Below, piece by piece: positions 26,341 through 35,552 of a stretch of DNA of 64,000 nt. This DNA is from Clostridiales bacterium (GTDB lineage Bacteria > Bacillota > Clostridia > Christensenellales > CAG-314): contig JAFLVJ010000004.1 in assembly GCA_022508375.1 (NCBI GenBank), forward strand, positions 115,611-179,610. Direction: 5' to 3'. Under the pieces are notes generated by a model. It ran no database searches. It saw only the letters and a program-made list of their open reading frames with translations, and had not been told where the DNA came from. The position numbers were made by a program, and so were the translations under genes. Within the stretch, counting starts at the first letter, position 1. Each line of letters starts with the position of its first letter.

Positions 26341-26455
26341 TAAAAACTTGCAGATTAACAGCATTTTTTCTATTTTCGTAGAATTATTTTACAGTTGCAT
26401 TCTGAGTTATGATTGATAAATTTAAACACGGAATCGAAACAAAATTTAACTACTA

Positions 26456-26485
26456 GCAAAAAGACTGTCTATATCGACAGTCTTT
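26456..26485 (-). terminator. Terminator of the 40-aa protein gene
   Basis: Perfect 10-bp stem AAAGACTGTC / GACAGTCTTT with a 6-nt loop, then TTTGC on the minus strand; 11 nt past the stop. Confidence 0.85.
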
Positions 26486-26496
26486 AAGTTAGCACG

Positions 26497-26619
26497 TTAC
26501 TTCGTCATTTTCTTTACTTTCTTCTTACCCTTATCAAGCACTTGTCTTATTTCCGGTATCTCGCTTACTACCATACCGACAGCTGCACCTAGGGCAATAC
26601 CGATTAAAAGCTTTTTCAT
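26497..26619 (-). CDS. Small 40-aa protein with hydrophobic N-terminus and basic tail
   Basis: Too short for the ORF track. ATG preceded by GGAGGAATT; 40 codons, starting MKKLLIGIALGAAVGMVV and ending in a Lys-rich tail (KGKKKVKKMTK). One glycine-rich membrane helix of about 16 residues and a basic tail recall the start of YtxH-type proteins, though far shorter. Good Shine-Dalgarno and a terminator directly downstream make it a probable real monocistronic gene. Function unknown. Confidence 0.7.
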   Translation of the reverse strand: MKKLLIGIALGAAVGMVVSEIPEIRQVLDKGKKKVKKMTK

Positions 26620-26723
26620 AATTCCTCCATAAACGATACTGACCTTAGTTTGAATATCGAAACAATAAATATGCGCCTATATCTACAAAATTGTATAAAA
26701 CAGCAAAAACAGGGCAAAAAGTG

Positions 26724-26745
26724 CTATTATTACAGACATAGTATT
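26724..26745 (-). repeat. Operon-junction motif, copy 2
   Basis: Minus strand AATACTATGTCTGTAATA, then ATAG. It lies 29 nt past the iscU stop and about 105 nt upstream of the 40-aa gene. The core CTATGTCTGTAATA is identical to the copy at 41158. Confidence 0.55.
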
Positions 26746-26773
26746 ATGCAAATACATCAAATTAAGAGTTGTT

Positions 26774-27178
26774 TTACACGTAATCAATCTTCTTTTTGTC
26801 TATCTGCTTATTTTCCTTCTTAGCGCGGTAATCCTCTATAGCTTTCTTGATTGCTTCCTCGGCAAGCACAGAACAGTGAATTTTTTGCGGAGGCAAACCT
26901 TCCAATTCCTCTACTACTCTAGCGTTAGTTAACTTCAAAGCTTCGTCAACTGTCATACCAATTACCATTTGAGTGGCTGTGGAACTTGTGGCTATTGCTG
27001 CTGCACAACCGAACGTCTGAAACTTAGCGTCAACTATTTTGTCATCAATAATACGCAACGTTATCTTCATAATGTCGCCGCACGTAGCGTTACCAACTGT
27101 TCCCTCTCCGTCGGGGTTTTCAATTTCGCCGACGTTTTGCGGGTGAGCGAAAGCTTCCAAAACTTTTTGATTATACAT
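26774..27178 (-). CDS. iscU: Fe-S cluster scaffold protein IscU/NifU N-terminal type
   Basis: Scaffold on which Fe-S clusters are built, 134 aa. The three ligand cysteines are visible: NATCGDIMKI, FGCAAAIATSS and KIHCSVLAEEAI. It lacks the C-terminal NifU domain, so it is the single-domain form. The C-terminal tail is Lys-rich. Overlaps iscS by 8 nt in an iscR-iscS-iscU operon. Confidence 0.95.
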   Translation of the reverse strand: MYNQKVLEAFAHPQNVGEIENPDGEGTVGNATCGDIMKITLRIIDDKIVDAKFQTFGCAAAIATSSTATQMVIGMTVDEALKLTNARVVEELEGLPPQKIHCSVLAEEAIKKAIEDYRAKKENKQIDKKKIDYV

Positions 27179-28352
27179 TGTAGGTTCCTCCTGTTTTCAA
27201 GTTAAATAATGGGGACATTTCACGAAGTTTTCCTATTGTATCCTTTAGTTTGTCAACCGTATAGTCAACTTCTTCCAACGTGTTATCTTTACCAAAAGAA
27301 AATCTTATTGAACCGTGAGATACTTCGATTGGAACTCCCATCGCAAGCAACACGTGCGACGGATCCAAACTTCCACTACTGCATGCTGAACCACTGGAAA
27401 CCGCAATTCCGTTGAAGTCCATCAACATCAGTATTCCTTCGCCTTCCACAAATTCGAAGCTGAAATTGGCAATACTCGGAACACAGTGCTCCCTGTTTCC
27501 GTTGAAACGAACGTATGGGATTTCCGACATAACTCGCGACACAAAGTGATCGCGGAGATTTGCTATATGCTCGTTGTTGTGCTCCATTTCCTGTTGGGAA
27601 ATTTCCAGTGCACAAGCCATACCCACTACCGCAGGCGTATTTGTTGTTCCGCCACGCTGTGAACGCTCCTGACCGCCACCGCAGATAAGTTTGTCAATCT
27701 TGACGCCGTTGCGAATATACAAGGCTCCCACACCCTTTGGTCCGTAAAACTTGTGACCTGACAGAGTAAGCAAGTCAACTCCTAACTCTTTCACGTCTAT
27801 CTTCATATACGGCATGGCCTGTACGCAGTCGCTGTGGAATAACGCGCCGTGCTTATGGGCAACCTCTGCAAGCTCCTTGATAGGCTGAATGGTGCCGACC
27901 TCATTATTGACGTACATGATTGAAACAATCGTAGTCTGCTCATCAATGGCCTTTTCCAAATCAGCAACGCTCACAAGCCCCGTATTGTCAACAGGTAATC
28001 GCGTCACTCTGAAACCGTTGCGTTCCAGCCATTCCGCAGCGGTAAGAATTGCATGGTGCTCTATAGCGGATATTATTACGTGATTTCCCTTATCTTTTTT
28101 GTGGAGCGCAACACCCTTTAATGCCCAGTTGTCGGATTCCGTTCCGCTTCCGGTAAAATATAGCTCATTAGGGTTGCAGCCAATGATTTTTGCCACCGTT
28201 GCGCGTGCTTCCGCCACAGCCTTGGCTGTATCTCTGCCAAAAAGGTGCTGACTGTCAGCATTACCGAAATCATTTGTGAAATACGGAAGCATTGCATCCA
28301 CTACGCGCTTGTCGCAAGGAGTAGTTGCCGCATGATCAATATATACCTTCAT
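27171..28352 (-). CDS. iscS: Cysteine desulfurase
   Basis: PLP enzyme that takes sulfur from cysteine for Fe-S assembly. The PLP lysine is in TLSGHKFYGPKGVGALY, other cofactor residues in YFTGSGTESDNWALKG and AIEHHAIL, and the active-site Cys loop is SSGSACSSGSLDPSH. The loop is long enough for the NifS/IscS class. 393 aa. Start overlaps the Rrf2 regulator stop by 4 nt. Could equally be named nifS; the Clostridia pair with iscU is usual. Confidence 0.95.
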   Translation of the reverse strand: MKVYIDHAATTPCDKRVVDAMLPYFTNDFGNADSQHLFGRDTAKAVAEARATVAKIIGCNPNELYFTGSGTESDNWALKGVALHKKDKGNHVIISAIEHHAILTAAEWLERNGFRVTRLPVDNTGLVSVADLEKAIDEQTTIVSIMYVNNEVGTIQPIKELAEVAHKHGALFHSDCVQAMPYMKIDVKELGVDLLTLSGHKFYGPKGVGALYIRNGVKIDKLICGGGQERSQRGGTTNTPAVVGMACALEISQQEMEHNNEHIANLRDHFVSRVMSEIPYVRFNGNREHCVPSIANFSFEFVEGEGILMLMDFNGIAVSSGSACSSGSLDPSHVLLAMGVPIEVSHGSIRFSFGKDNTLEEVDYTVDKLKDTIGKLREMSPLFNLKTGGTYNV

Positions 28353-28753
28353 ATATTATCCTCCGCGAGTTGTGTCAAAGAAATTGTGTCAAGATAGGAA
28401 TTGATGTTGTCGTATAGCTTACCCCATAGATTGCGCGCTACACATTTTTGATGATTGGCGCAACCACTGTGCAAACAGTCAACTATTTCAAGATTGTCTT
28501 CTACGGCGCGCAAAACCTGACCAACTGTAATGATTTCGGGACTGTCGGCAAGTTTATAACCACCGCTTGAACCTCTTGTGGCAGTTACAATGTTCGCTTT
28601 TTTCATAAGAGCAATAATCTGCTCAAGATACTTTTCCGTAACACCGGTTGATTGAGACAAACTTGTAACGTTCACAAGAACGTCATCGCTGTAGTTTTTG
28701 GCAAGTTCAACGGCAACGTACAGACCGTACCTTGCCTTGGAAGACATTTTCAT
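28349..28753 (-). CDS. iscR: Rrf2-family transcriptional regulator (IscR-like)
   Basis: A winged-helix regulator of the Fe-S operon. I choose the ATG at 28753 (MKMSSKARYGLYVAVELAKN, 134 aa) over the track TTG at 28762. The HTH region has VNVTSLSQSTGVTEKYLEQII, and the wing has GSSGGYKLADSPEIITVG. The cluster-binding loop DCLHSGCANHQKCVARNLW has three Cys in a spacing suited to a 2Fe-2S or 4Fe-4S ligand set. It probably represses its own operon when clusters are plentiful; a repeat at the promoter supports this. Confidence 0.92.
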   Translation of the reverse strand: MKMSSKARYGLYVAVELAKNYSDDVLVNVTSLSQSTGVTEKYLEQIIALMKKANIVTATRGSSGGYKLADSPEIITVGQVLRAVEDNLEIVDCLHSGCANHQKCVARNLWGKLYDNINSYLDTISLTQLAEDNI

Positions 28754-28765
28754 ATCGTTCAATTC

Positions 28766-28813
28766 CTACTAATTTACTATGATTAGTTTACTACTATTAT
28801 AATCGCAAGTCAA
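28766..28813 (-). promoter_or_regulatory. Promoter and probable operator of iscR-iscS-iscU
   Basis: Minus strand TTGACT (28808-28813), 17-bp spacer, TAAACT (28785-28790). Overlapping the -10 and start region are an inverted repeat ACTAAT...ATTAGT and a direct repeat AGTAAACTAAT / AGTAAATTAGT. Placement would let a bound Rrf2 dimer block polymerase. Confidence 0.7.
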
Positions 28814-28825
28814 ATGATTTTATAC

Positions 28826-28860
28826 AAAAAAACTTATTTCTGATATGAAACGAGTTTTTT
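28826..28860 (-). terminator. Possible terminator downstream of gdpD
   Basis: A/T-rich hairpin with arms AAAAAACT / AGTTTTTT, inner GTTTC/GAAAT pairing, ending in TTTTTTTG on the minus strand. It is weak in GC, so its efficiency is uncertain. The rest of the 28761-28924 gap holds the iscR promoter. Confidence 0.45.
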
Positions 28861-28924
28861 ACAATTGTTAGATTAAAATTACGGTTTAGAATACTATCGT
28901 AATCCCGTCAAATTGTTGTTGCCT

Positions 28925-29746
28925 TTAAAGAGTATTGAAAAGTTCCTGAGCGTTTATAAAGTCGCTCGTAACTCCTGTTATATACGGATCGATATTTGAC
29001 ACAATCGCTTCGGAATTTACCGTCCACACCTCGATTGGAATGCCGAAAAGCTTTGCGCGTTTTATTTGTGATCGGGTAAGCGTTGCATAAAAACAATCTG
29101 CAAACACCTCTGTTGTTTCGGACAATTGGGATAAGTACCTCAAAGCGTCTTGGTTGAGCAATTCCGTCAGCAGTCCTATTCTATCGCCTATACGAAGCTG
29201 CGAAATAAGCGTCAAAACGTCTCTGTCCCTGCCTATCCAGGTAACTGACAAGTCAGTTTTATCCACTATTTCAACAAGTCGTTGAGTTTGCTGCAACGTA
29301 ACGTCATTTTTTATTTCAACGTATGGGTGCAACTCCAATTCTGCACATAAAGAAATAAATTCTTCGAAGGTAGGAATTTGTTCGCCTACATATTGCATGC
29401 TTTTCCAACTGCCGAAATCCAACCGACGAACCTCATCAAGCGTCATATCGGATATCTTTCCTCTTCCGTTGGATGTACGTATAACTGTTTTGTCGTGTAA
29501 CAATACAGGCTGATTATCCTTGGTAAACCTAACGTCACATTCTACGCAATCAAATCCCATTTCCTTTGACATTCGAAATGCGGAGAGTGTATTTTCCGGG
29601 GCGTCAACGTACCCGCGATGGTTTATCGAATTTATATGTCTTCGCGCGTTCGCCTGAATATTGGATTGACACCCCGTCAACAAACAAATTGCCACCAATA
29701 CCAGACAAACAGCAATTACAGTTGTACTTCTAATAACTTTCTTCAT
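28925..29746 (-). CDS. Lipoprotein glycerophosphodiester phosphodiesterase
   Basis: Hydrolyses glycerophosphodiesters to glycerol 3-phosphate and an alcohol, here on the outer face of the membrane. From ATG 29746 (273 aa) the N-terminus is a lipoprotein signal with lipobox LLTGC near residue 24. The GDPD domain shows INHRGYVDAPENTLSAF, GFDCVECDVRFTKDNQPVLLHD and EIKNDV, holding catalytic His and metal ligands. The track start adds 15 residues upstream of the signal peptide, which I drop. Ribosome binding site is weak. Confidence 0.9.
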   Translation of the reverse strand: MKKVIRSTTVIAVCLVLVAICLLTGCQSNIQANARRHINSINHRGYVDAPENTLSAFRMSKEMGFDCVECDVRFTKDNQPVLLHDKTVIRTSNGRGKISDMTLDEVRRLDFGSWKSMQYVGEQIPTFEEFISLCAELELHPYVEIKNDVTLQQTQRLVEIVDKTDLSVTWIGRDRDVLTLISQLRIGDRIGLLTELLNQDALRYLSQLSETTEVFADCFYATLTRSQIKRAKLFGIPIEVWTVNSEAIVSNIDPYITGVTSDFINAQELFNTL

Positions 29747-29836
29747 AGTAAAAATCGTCCATATCAAATCACGCAACAAAGCGCTGCCCATTAAACAAGC
29801 AGCACTTTAAGTGTGTGAAATGATTGGACGAATTAT

Positions 29837-30148
29837 TTATATGTGTTTCTTAATCGTTTCGGTTAGTTCGTCTTCGTCGCAAAGTCCGATTATTCTGTCA
29901 ACAAGTTGTCCGTCCTTGAAAATGCAGACATTGGGAATTGACATTATTTGAAATCTCTTTGCAAGTTCACGCGCGTTGTCAACGTCAACCTTGCCAAACT
30001 TAATGTCGGTAAGTTTATCAGCAACTTCGTCCAAAATCGGAGCAAGCATACGGCACGGACCGCACCATGTCGCCCAAAAGTCAACAACAACGACTCCGTT
30101 TGCAATATATTCATCAAAATTATCTGCGATTTCGGGTATTTTACTCAT
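29837..30148 (-). CDS. trxA: Thioredoxin
   Basis: Disulfide reductase of 103 aa with the active site FWATWCGPCRMLAPIL (CGPC), the cis-Pro region MSIPNVCIFKDGQ, and an extra Cys at that site. Overlaps the upstream rseC-like gene by 8 nt, which suggests shared expression for redox tasks. No thioredoxin reductase gene nearby. Confidence 0.96.
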   Translation of the reverse strand: MSKIPEIADNFDEYIANGVVVVDFWATWCGPCRMLAPILDEVADKLTDIKFGKVDVDNARELAKRFQIMSIPNVCIFKDGQLVDRIIGLCDEDELTETIKKHI

Positions 30149-30596
30149 TATTTTGTTCTCCTTGTTCCGTTTTGTCTTGTTCTACCGTTTTACGTCCAAC
30201 AACCGCCAGTATCTGCGGTGTTTCCATCCATTTATGCTTGCGCAATTTGTCAACAACCGCAACAATTGTAAATCCAACAGCCAATCCTACAATGAAAAGA
30301 ATTACCGATAGCCAATCTGCCCATTTGAGCCCGATGGATAGAAATAACAAAGCCAGTGCTGGGATAAGTGGCAAACAATACGCTACGAAAGCAAACTTCG
30401 CGCTGTTTGTTTCCGGTATCTCAATCGATACGGTATCGCCAACCGCTGCACCAATGTCATTACTCGCGAAAAAGTCAACGTGCTTTTGTTTTTCCGTCAT
30501 ACCACACTTCCCGCAAGAGGCGCAAGCGGAATTACGTCCGACACGTACTTTGGCAAATTCATCCTTTACACTAAGTACAACGCCTTGCTCAGTCAT
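30141..30596 (-). CDS. RseC/MucC-type SoxR-reducing system protein
   Basis: Membrane protein of 151 aa from ATG 30596. An N-terminal soluble part carries ACASCGKCGMTEKQK, four Cys in the CxxCxxC pattern of the family, then two membrane helices (about residues 70-90 and 98-120) and a charged tail. Family members take part in electron transfer to SoxR or in envelope stress control; in Clostridia, often linked with Rnf. The trxA overlap fits a redox role. An upstream in-frame start at 30608 is also possible. Confidence 0.82.
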   Translation of the reverse strand: MTEQGVVLSVKDEFAKVRVGRNSACASCGKCGMTEKQKHVDFFASNDIGAAVGDTVSIEIPETNSAKFAFVAYCLPLIPALALLFLSIGLKWADWLSVILFIVGLAVGFTIVAVVDKLRKHKWMETPQILAVVGRKTVEQDKTEQGEQNNE

Positions 30597-32382
30597 TGTG
30601 TTCCTCACAGGTAATATACAGTTCTTTTAATTGCTTGTCATCAACCGGAGAAGGAGCTTCACTCATCATGCAACTAGCATTTTGCATCTTGGGGAATGCA
30701 ATGACGTCCTTGATATTGGTTGTATCTGTCAACACCATTACAAGCCTGTCCAGTCCCAGCGCCAAACCACCGTGCGGAGGGGTTCCGAATTTGAACGCAT
30801 CGACAAAAAATCCAAAACGGTCTGCGATTTGCTCGTCACTGAAGCCAAGCGTTTCAAACATCAGCTTTTGCACTTCTCTGTTGTAAATGCGCATACTGCC
30901 ACCGCCCATTTCGTCGCCGTTGATAACAACGTCGTATGCCTTTGCGCGTACGCGAGCGGGATCCGACTTCATATATTGAAGGTCTTCGTTTTTGGGACTG
31001 GTAAACGGGTGATGCATTGCAACGTAACGACCTTCCTCTTCGGAATACTCAAACAGAGGGAAGTCAACAACCCACAACGCGGCAAAGTCGCCAGCCTTAT
31101 ACAGTTCGAATTTACTTGCCAAGTGACAGCGGAGAGCGCCCAAAGACACTACTGCCGTTTGCCAATCCGCATCGGCAACAATCAATGCAATATCGCCTTG
31201 ATCCATAGATAGCGCGCCTGCTATTGCGCCGAGTTCTTCCTCCGTTACCGCTTTAGCAAAGCTGCACTTTACGCCCTCTTTGCCCAGTCCGTACCAAGCA
31301 AGTCCTTTTGCTTTGTACGTTTTGACAAAATCAACAAGTTTATCAAGATCTTTGCGCGACAATTTATCTGCACCGTCTTTCAAAACAATCGCACGTACCG
31401 TGCCACCTTCTGCCAACGCATTTGTAAATACTACGAACTGCGAATCCTTTACAGTTTCGTCCAATTTATGGATTTCCATACCGAAACGCATATCAGGCTT
31501 GTCCGAACCGAAACGGTTCATGCATTCCGTCCAGGATATGCGCGGGAAATGCTTAGGCAACTTGACTCCGCGAATTTCCTTGAACATTTTGACAAGCAAG
31601 CCTTCCGTTAATGTCATTACTTCCTCTTCCTGATCGACAAAACTCATTTCAAGGTCGATTTGCGTAAATTCAGGCTGACGGTTAGCGCGCAAGTCCTCAT
31701 CGCGGAAGCACTTGGCAATCTGGAAATACCTGTCCATACCGCCAATCATCAACAGCTGCTTGTACAGTTGCGGGGATTGTGGCAAAGCGTAAAAACTACC
31801 GGGGTGCACACGACTCGGAACAAGATAATCGCGTGCTCCTTCGGGAGTGGATTTACCAAGCATCGGTGTTTCTACCTCGATGAATCCTTTTTTTGCAAGA
31901 TAATTGCGAGTGATTTGGTAAATCTTGCTGCGCGTTACGAGGTTATTTTGCAATGCCTCACGTCTGAGATCAAGATATCTGTATTTGAGACGTAGCGCTT
32001 CGTTTGCCCCGTCATCGCCTATAGAGAAAGGCGTAACGTCAGCTTCGGAAAGAATCTTCAGTTCCTCGGCAACAAGTTCCAATTCACCCGTTTTCATATT
32101 GGGGTTGATGTTGTTGCCTGTACGAAGGCGCACCTTGCCCGTTACACTGATTACATATTCAAGCTTGATTGTAGATGCTTTTTCCAACAATTCCTTTGAA
32201 CAAACATCAGTATCAAACACAACCTGCATAATGCCACTGCGATCGCGTAGTTGCAAAAAGATAAGTCCGCCCAAGTCGCGACGTCTATGCACCCAACCCA
32301 TAAGAGTTGTAGTTTTGCCTAACGACAATTTGTCAACGTTTCCGCACATCACCGTGCGTTGTTGTCCGTTTAGTAGTTCCAT
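30589..32382 (-). CDS. aspS: Aspartyl-tRNA synthetase
   Basis: Class II synthetase, 597 aa, bacterial type. An N-terminal OB anticodon-binding domain (GWVHRRRDLGGLIFLQLRDR) precedes the catalytic core with FQIAKCFRDEDLRANRQPEFTQ (motif 2), a GAD insert near residues 290-420, and GLALGLDRLVM (motif 3). Whether it is discriminating or also charges tRNA-Asn cannot be fixed here. AGGAG precedes the ATG; 20 bp after hslU. Confidence 0.97.
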   Translation of the reverse strand: MELLNGQQRTVMCGNVDKLSLGKTTTLMGWVHRRRDLGGLIFLQLRDRSGIMQVVFDTDVCSKELLEKASTIKLEYVISVTGKVRLRTGNNINPNMKTGELELVAEELKILSEADVTPFSIGDDGANEALRLKYRYLDLRREALQNNLVTRSKIYQITRNYLAKKGFIEVETPMLGKSTPEGARDYLVPSRVHPGSFYALPQSPQLYKQLLMIGGMDRYFQIAKCFRDEDLRANRQPEFTQIDLEMSFVDQEEEVMTLTEGLLVKMFKEIRGVKLPKHFPRISWTECMNRFGSDKPDMRFGMEIHKLDETVKDSQFVVFTNALAEGGTVRAIVLKDGADKLSRKDLDKLVDFVKTYKAKGLAWYGLGKEGVKCSFAKAVTEEELGAIAGALSMDQGDIALIVADADWQTAVVSLGALRCHLASKFELYKAGDFAALWVVDFPLFEYSEEEGRYVAMHHPFTSPKNEDLQYMKSDPARVRAKAYDVVINGDEMGGGSMRIYNREVQKLMFETLGFSDEQIADRFGFFVDAFKFGTPPHGGLALGLDRLVMVLTDTTNIKDVIAFPKMQNASCMMSEAPSPVDDKQLKELYITCEEHND

Positions 32383-32401
32383 AATATATTTCTCCTAAGT
32401 G

Positions 32402-33685
32402 TTACAGTACATATTTTTTAAGGTTGCGCGATTCAGTACGGAAGTTGTTTTCAACGTACGCCTTGTCGATAACGACGGTCTTTTTCGCGCCTTCTTCGTC
32501 GATATCATAGGAAATATCTTCAACGATATGCTCCATTATGCTTTGCAATCTGCGTGCGCCGATGTCTTCGAGAGTGTTGTTTTGGTCGAAAGCAACGTTT
32601 GCTATCTCGGCGATTCCGTCTGCGGAAAATTGCAAATCGATATTATCGACGGCGAGCAGCTTCTTGTACTGCTCGGTGATTGCGTTCTCCGGCTCGGTCA
32701 AGATCTTAATAAAGTCATCCACCCCGAGGCTGTCCAACTCTACAAGAACAGGGAAACGGCCCTGCAATTCGGGGATAAGATCGGAAACCTTACTGACGTG
32801 GAATGCACCGCTGGCGATAAACAAAATGTAATCCGTTTTGATATTTCCGTACTTTGTGGACACTGTGCAGCCTTCGACTATAGGCAAAATATCCCGTTGC
32901 ACGCCCTCGCGGGAAACGTCCGGACCCTGTTGCGAAGATTTGCCTGCAATCTTGTCCATTTCGTCAATAAAGATAACGCCATCGTTTTCTGCACGTTTCA
33001 ATGCTTCACTTTCTACGCTGTCCAGGTCAATGAGTTTTTCGCTTTCTTCCGACGAGAATATACGAAGCGCCTCTTCCACGGTAACGGTACGCTTTTTCAT
33101 CTTTTTGGGTAGCATATCGCCGAAGATACTGCCAAGATTGATTTCTCCACCACCGGCTTGAAGTTCAACCGGCTTGGGGATGTCGGCAACGGATATTTCC
33201 ACCTGCATCTGATCAAGATTGTGCTTAAACAGCTCGTCTTTTACAGCGACCTTGGTTATACCTTCGGGCAACTCCTTCGATTGCTTCATCAAAATGTCTG
33301 CAAGTCTGTCAACGGCAAGTTCGAAAGCACGTTCTTCCACTTCCTTATAGCGCTCATCTTTTACAAGACGAATGGACACTTCCACAAGATCTCTTATCAT
33401 GCTTTCGACGTCGCGACCGACGTAACCGACTTCAGTGTACTTGGTTGCTTCCACCTTCAAAAACGGCGCTTTTACAAGCTTAGCAAGACGTCTGGCAATT
33501 TCCGTTTTACCTACACCGGTAGGCCCCTTCATGATAATGTTTTTAGGAGTAATTTCCTCGCGGTCGGCTTGCGAAAGCTTGCTACGACGGTATCTGTTGC
33601 GCAAAGCAATTGCTACAGCCTTTTTCGCTTTAAATTGACCGACAATATAACGGTCCAATTCATAGACAATTTGTTTAGGTGTCAT
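32402..33685 (-). CDS. hslU: HslU ATPase subunit of the HslUV protease
   Basis: AAA+ unfoldase that feeds HslV. Walker A GPTGVGKTEIARRLAKL is near residue 55, Walker B is VIFIDEMDKIAGKS and the intermediate I-domain lies about residues 110-220. The C-terminus ends NLKKYVL, a tail of the type that inserts into HslV. At 427 aa it is slightly short due to a reduced I-domain. One base downstream of hslV, with GAGGAGG. Confidence 0.96.
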   Translation of the reverse strand: MTPKQIVYELDRYIVGQFKAKKAVAIALRNRYRRSKLSQADREEITPKNIIMKGPTGVGKTEIARRLAKLVKAPFLKVEATKYTEVGYVGRDVESMIRDLVEVSIRLVKDERYKEVEERAFELAVDRLADILMKQSKELPEGITKVAVKDELFKHNLDQMQVEISVADIPKPVELQAGGGEINLGSIFGDMLPKKMKKRTVTVEEALRIFSSEESEKLIDLDSVESEALKRAENDGVIFIDEMDKIAGKSSQQGPDVSREGVQRDILPIVEGCTVSTKYGNIKTDYILFIASGAFHVSKVSDLIPELQGRFPVLVELDSLGVDDFIKILTEPENAITEQYKKLLAVDNIDLQFSADGIAEIANVAFDQNNTLEDIGARRLQSIMEHIVEDISYDIDEEGAKKTVVIDKAYVENNFRTESRNLKKYVL

Positions 33686-33686
33686 A

Positions 33687-34238
33687 TTACGCCTCCTCTA
33701 CGGTTATGTGACCGTTTGTGAATACGCAAATTTCACTGGCAATCTCCAGCGCTTTTTGAGCAATTTCCTTGGCGGAAAGCTTGGTGTTGCGATATAACGC
33801 TTTTGCGGCAGCCAGTGCGTAATTTCCACCGCTACCGATTGCGCATACGCCGTCGTCTGGTTCGATAACGTCACCCGTTCCCGAAAGCAAGTATATGTTG
33901 TCCTTGTCGGCAACTATCATCATTGCTTCAAGCTTGCGCATGACGTTGTCCCTACGCCACAGCTGAGCCACCTCAACTGCCGAACGCAACAGGTTTCCGC
34001 TGAACTTTTGCAACATTTCTTCAAATTTTTCCGAAAGAGTAAACGCGTCGGCAACGGACCCTGCAAAGCCGGTTACAATCTTTCCGTCATAAATACGGCG
34101 AACTTTTACGGCATTTCCTTTCATAATGACGCTTTGCCCTTGGGTGACTTGTCCGTCGCCGGCAACGGCAATTTGTCCGTTACGCTTTACAGCGCATATT
34201 GTTGTGCCTTTTATAGAATCGGCAAAAACTTCTGACAT
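33687..34238 (-). CDS. hslV: HslV peptidase subunit (ClpQ)
   Basis: Proteasome-like threonine peptidase, 183 aa. A 10-11 residue leader ([11 protein letters not shown]) precedes [21 protein letters not shown], so processing would expose the catalytic Thr, unlike the Ser of Bacillus Cod[32 protein letters not shown] and [16 protein letters not shown] are standard motifs. Pairs with hslU just downstream. Confidence 0.96.
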   Translation of the reverse strand: MSEVFADSIKGTTICAVKRNGQIAVAGDGQVTQGQSVIMKGNAVKVRRIYDGKIVTGFAGSVADAFTLSEKFEEMLQKFSGNLLRSAVEVAQLWRRDNVMRKLEAMMIVADKDNIYLLSGTGDVIEPDDGVCAIGSGGNYALAAAKALYRNTKLSAKEIAQKALEIASEICVFTNGHITVEEA

Positions 34239-34250
34239 ATTTGTACCTCC

Positions 34251-35552
34251 TTAAAGGTTTGTTACTATTTGTTTCATTGCATTGATTGCCCTTTCGGCAT
34301 AGGCAACTTTTCGTAAAGATTTATCCCGTATCTTCTCAGTCAAGGAAGAAAGAATACCGAAATTACTGTTCATTGGAGAATATTCTCCAAATTCTACTGA
34401 TATATGCTCACACAACGCGCCGGTTAACGTATCATTGCCAAATTCCAACGGCGCAAGTCCGCATTGCATACGGTATCCTTGAATAGCCGCAACGAGTCCG
34501 CTCAATGTGGATTCCATATACCCCTCTACACCCGTAAGTTGACCTGCGAAGAATATCTTGGGATTGCTTTTCAACTGAAAATATTTGTTGAGAAATTTCG
34601 GCGCGTTGATAAAGGTATTTCGGTGCATAACGCCATAACGAACAAACTCGGCTTCCTTCAATGCAGGAATCATAGAAAATACTCGCTTCTGTTCGCCGTA
34701 TTTGAGGTTTGTTTGAAATCCTACAAGGTTGTACAGCGTACCTTCGGCGTTTTCCTTGCGCAGTTGCAATACGGCGTACGGCTTATCACTTTTCCGTTCA
34801 TCACGCAACCCTACAGGTTTCAAAGGACCGAATCGCACCGTATCCACACCGCGTTTAGCCATGACTTCAATGGGCATACAGCCTTCAAATACGTTGTTCT
34901 CGAAATCCTTTAGCTGTACCGTCTCAGCAGATACAAGGTTCTCGTAAAAAGCGAGGTATTCGTCCTTGTTCATGGGACAGTTGAGATAGTCCGCGTCGCC
35001 CTTTCCGTAACGACTGGCGACAAACGCACTGTCGTAATCGATACTGTCAGCTGTAACGATGGGCGCGACAGCATCAAAGAAATACAAAAATGCTTCACCA
35101 AACACTTGCTTAAAAGCAGGAATAAGCGCTTCGTCCGTAAGCGGTCCTGTGGCAACAATTACGAAGTCGTATCCATCCGACGAAAAGTCGGTTGCGACTT
35201 CATTTACTCGGTGAAAATTTGGATAACTATCCAACCTTTCCGTAACCGTTTTCGAAAATGCGTACCTATCCACAGCAAGAGCATTGCCTGCGGGAACACG
35301 CGTTTGCTCGGCAATCTGCACCACGAGACTGTCCAACAAGCGCATTTCAGCCTTGAGTAATCCGCTAGAGGTATTAACGTCGTCACTTTTGAACGAATTG
35401 GAGCAAACGACCTCGCACAATGTATCAAGATGATGCGCAGGCGTGTGTTTGAGCGGTTTCATTTCCACGAGCGTAACATCGACCCCACGCTTCAACAGTT
35501 GGTAACAGGCTTCACAGCCTGCAAATCCACCACCGATAACTTTAACTTTCAC
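34251..35552 (-). CDS. trmFO: Methylenetetrahydrofolate-tRNA-(uracil-5)-methyltransferase
   Basis: Folate- and FAD-dependent enzyme making m5U54 in tRNA. FAD-binding motif KVIGGGFAGCEACYQLLKRGV at the N-terminus; CSNSFKSDDVNTSSGLLKAEMR and QLTGVEGYMESTLSGLVAAIQG are family signatures. 433 aa. GTG start overlaps the topA stop by 11 nt. The order topA-trmFO-hslV-hslU is conserved in Firmicutes. Confidence 0.97.
   Translation of the reverse strand: MKVKVIGGGFAGCEACYQLLKRGVDVTLVEMKPLKHTPAHHLDTLCEVVCSNSFKSDDVNTSSGLLKAEMRLLDSLVVQIAEQTRVPAGNALAVDRYAFSKTVTERLDSYPNFHRVNEVATDFSSDGYDFVIVATGPLTDEALIPAFKQVFGEAFLYFFDAVAPIVTADSIDYDSAFVASRYGKGDADYLNCPMNKDEYLAFYENLVSAETVQLKDFENNVFEGCMPIEVMAKRGVDTVRFGPLKPVGLRDERKSDKPYAVLQLRKENAEGTLYNLVGFQTNLKYGEQKRVFSMIPALKEAEFVRYGVMHRNTFINAPKFLNKYFQLKSNPKIFFAGQLTGVEGYMESTLSGLVAAIQGYRMQCGLAPLEFGNDTLTGALCEHISVEFGEYSPMNSNFGILSSLTEKIRDKSLRKVAYAERAINAMKQIVTNL

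Noticed and set aside
30589-32400. T-box riboswitch before aspS
   Set aside because: aspS lies 20 bp after hslU with only a ribosome binding site between; there is no room for a T-box.
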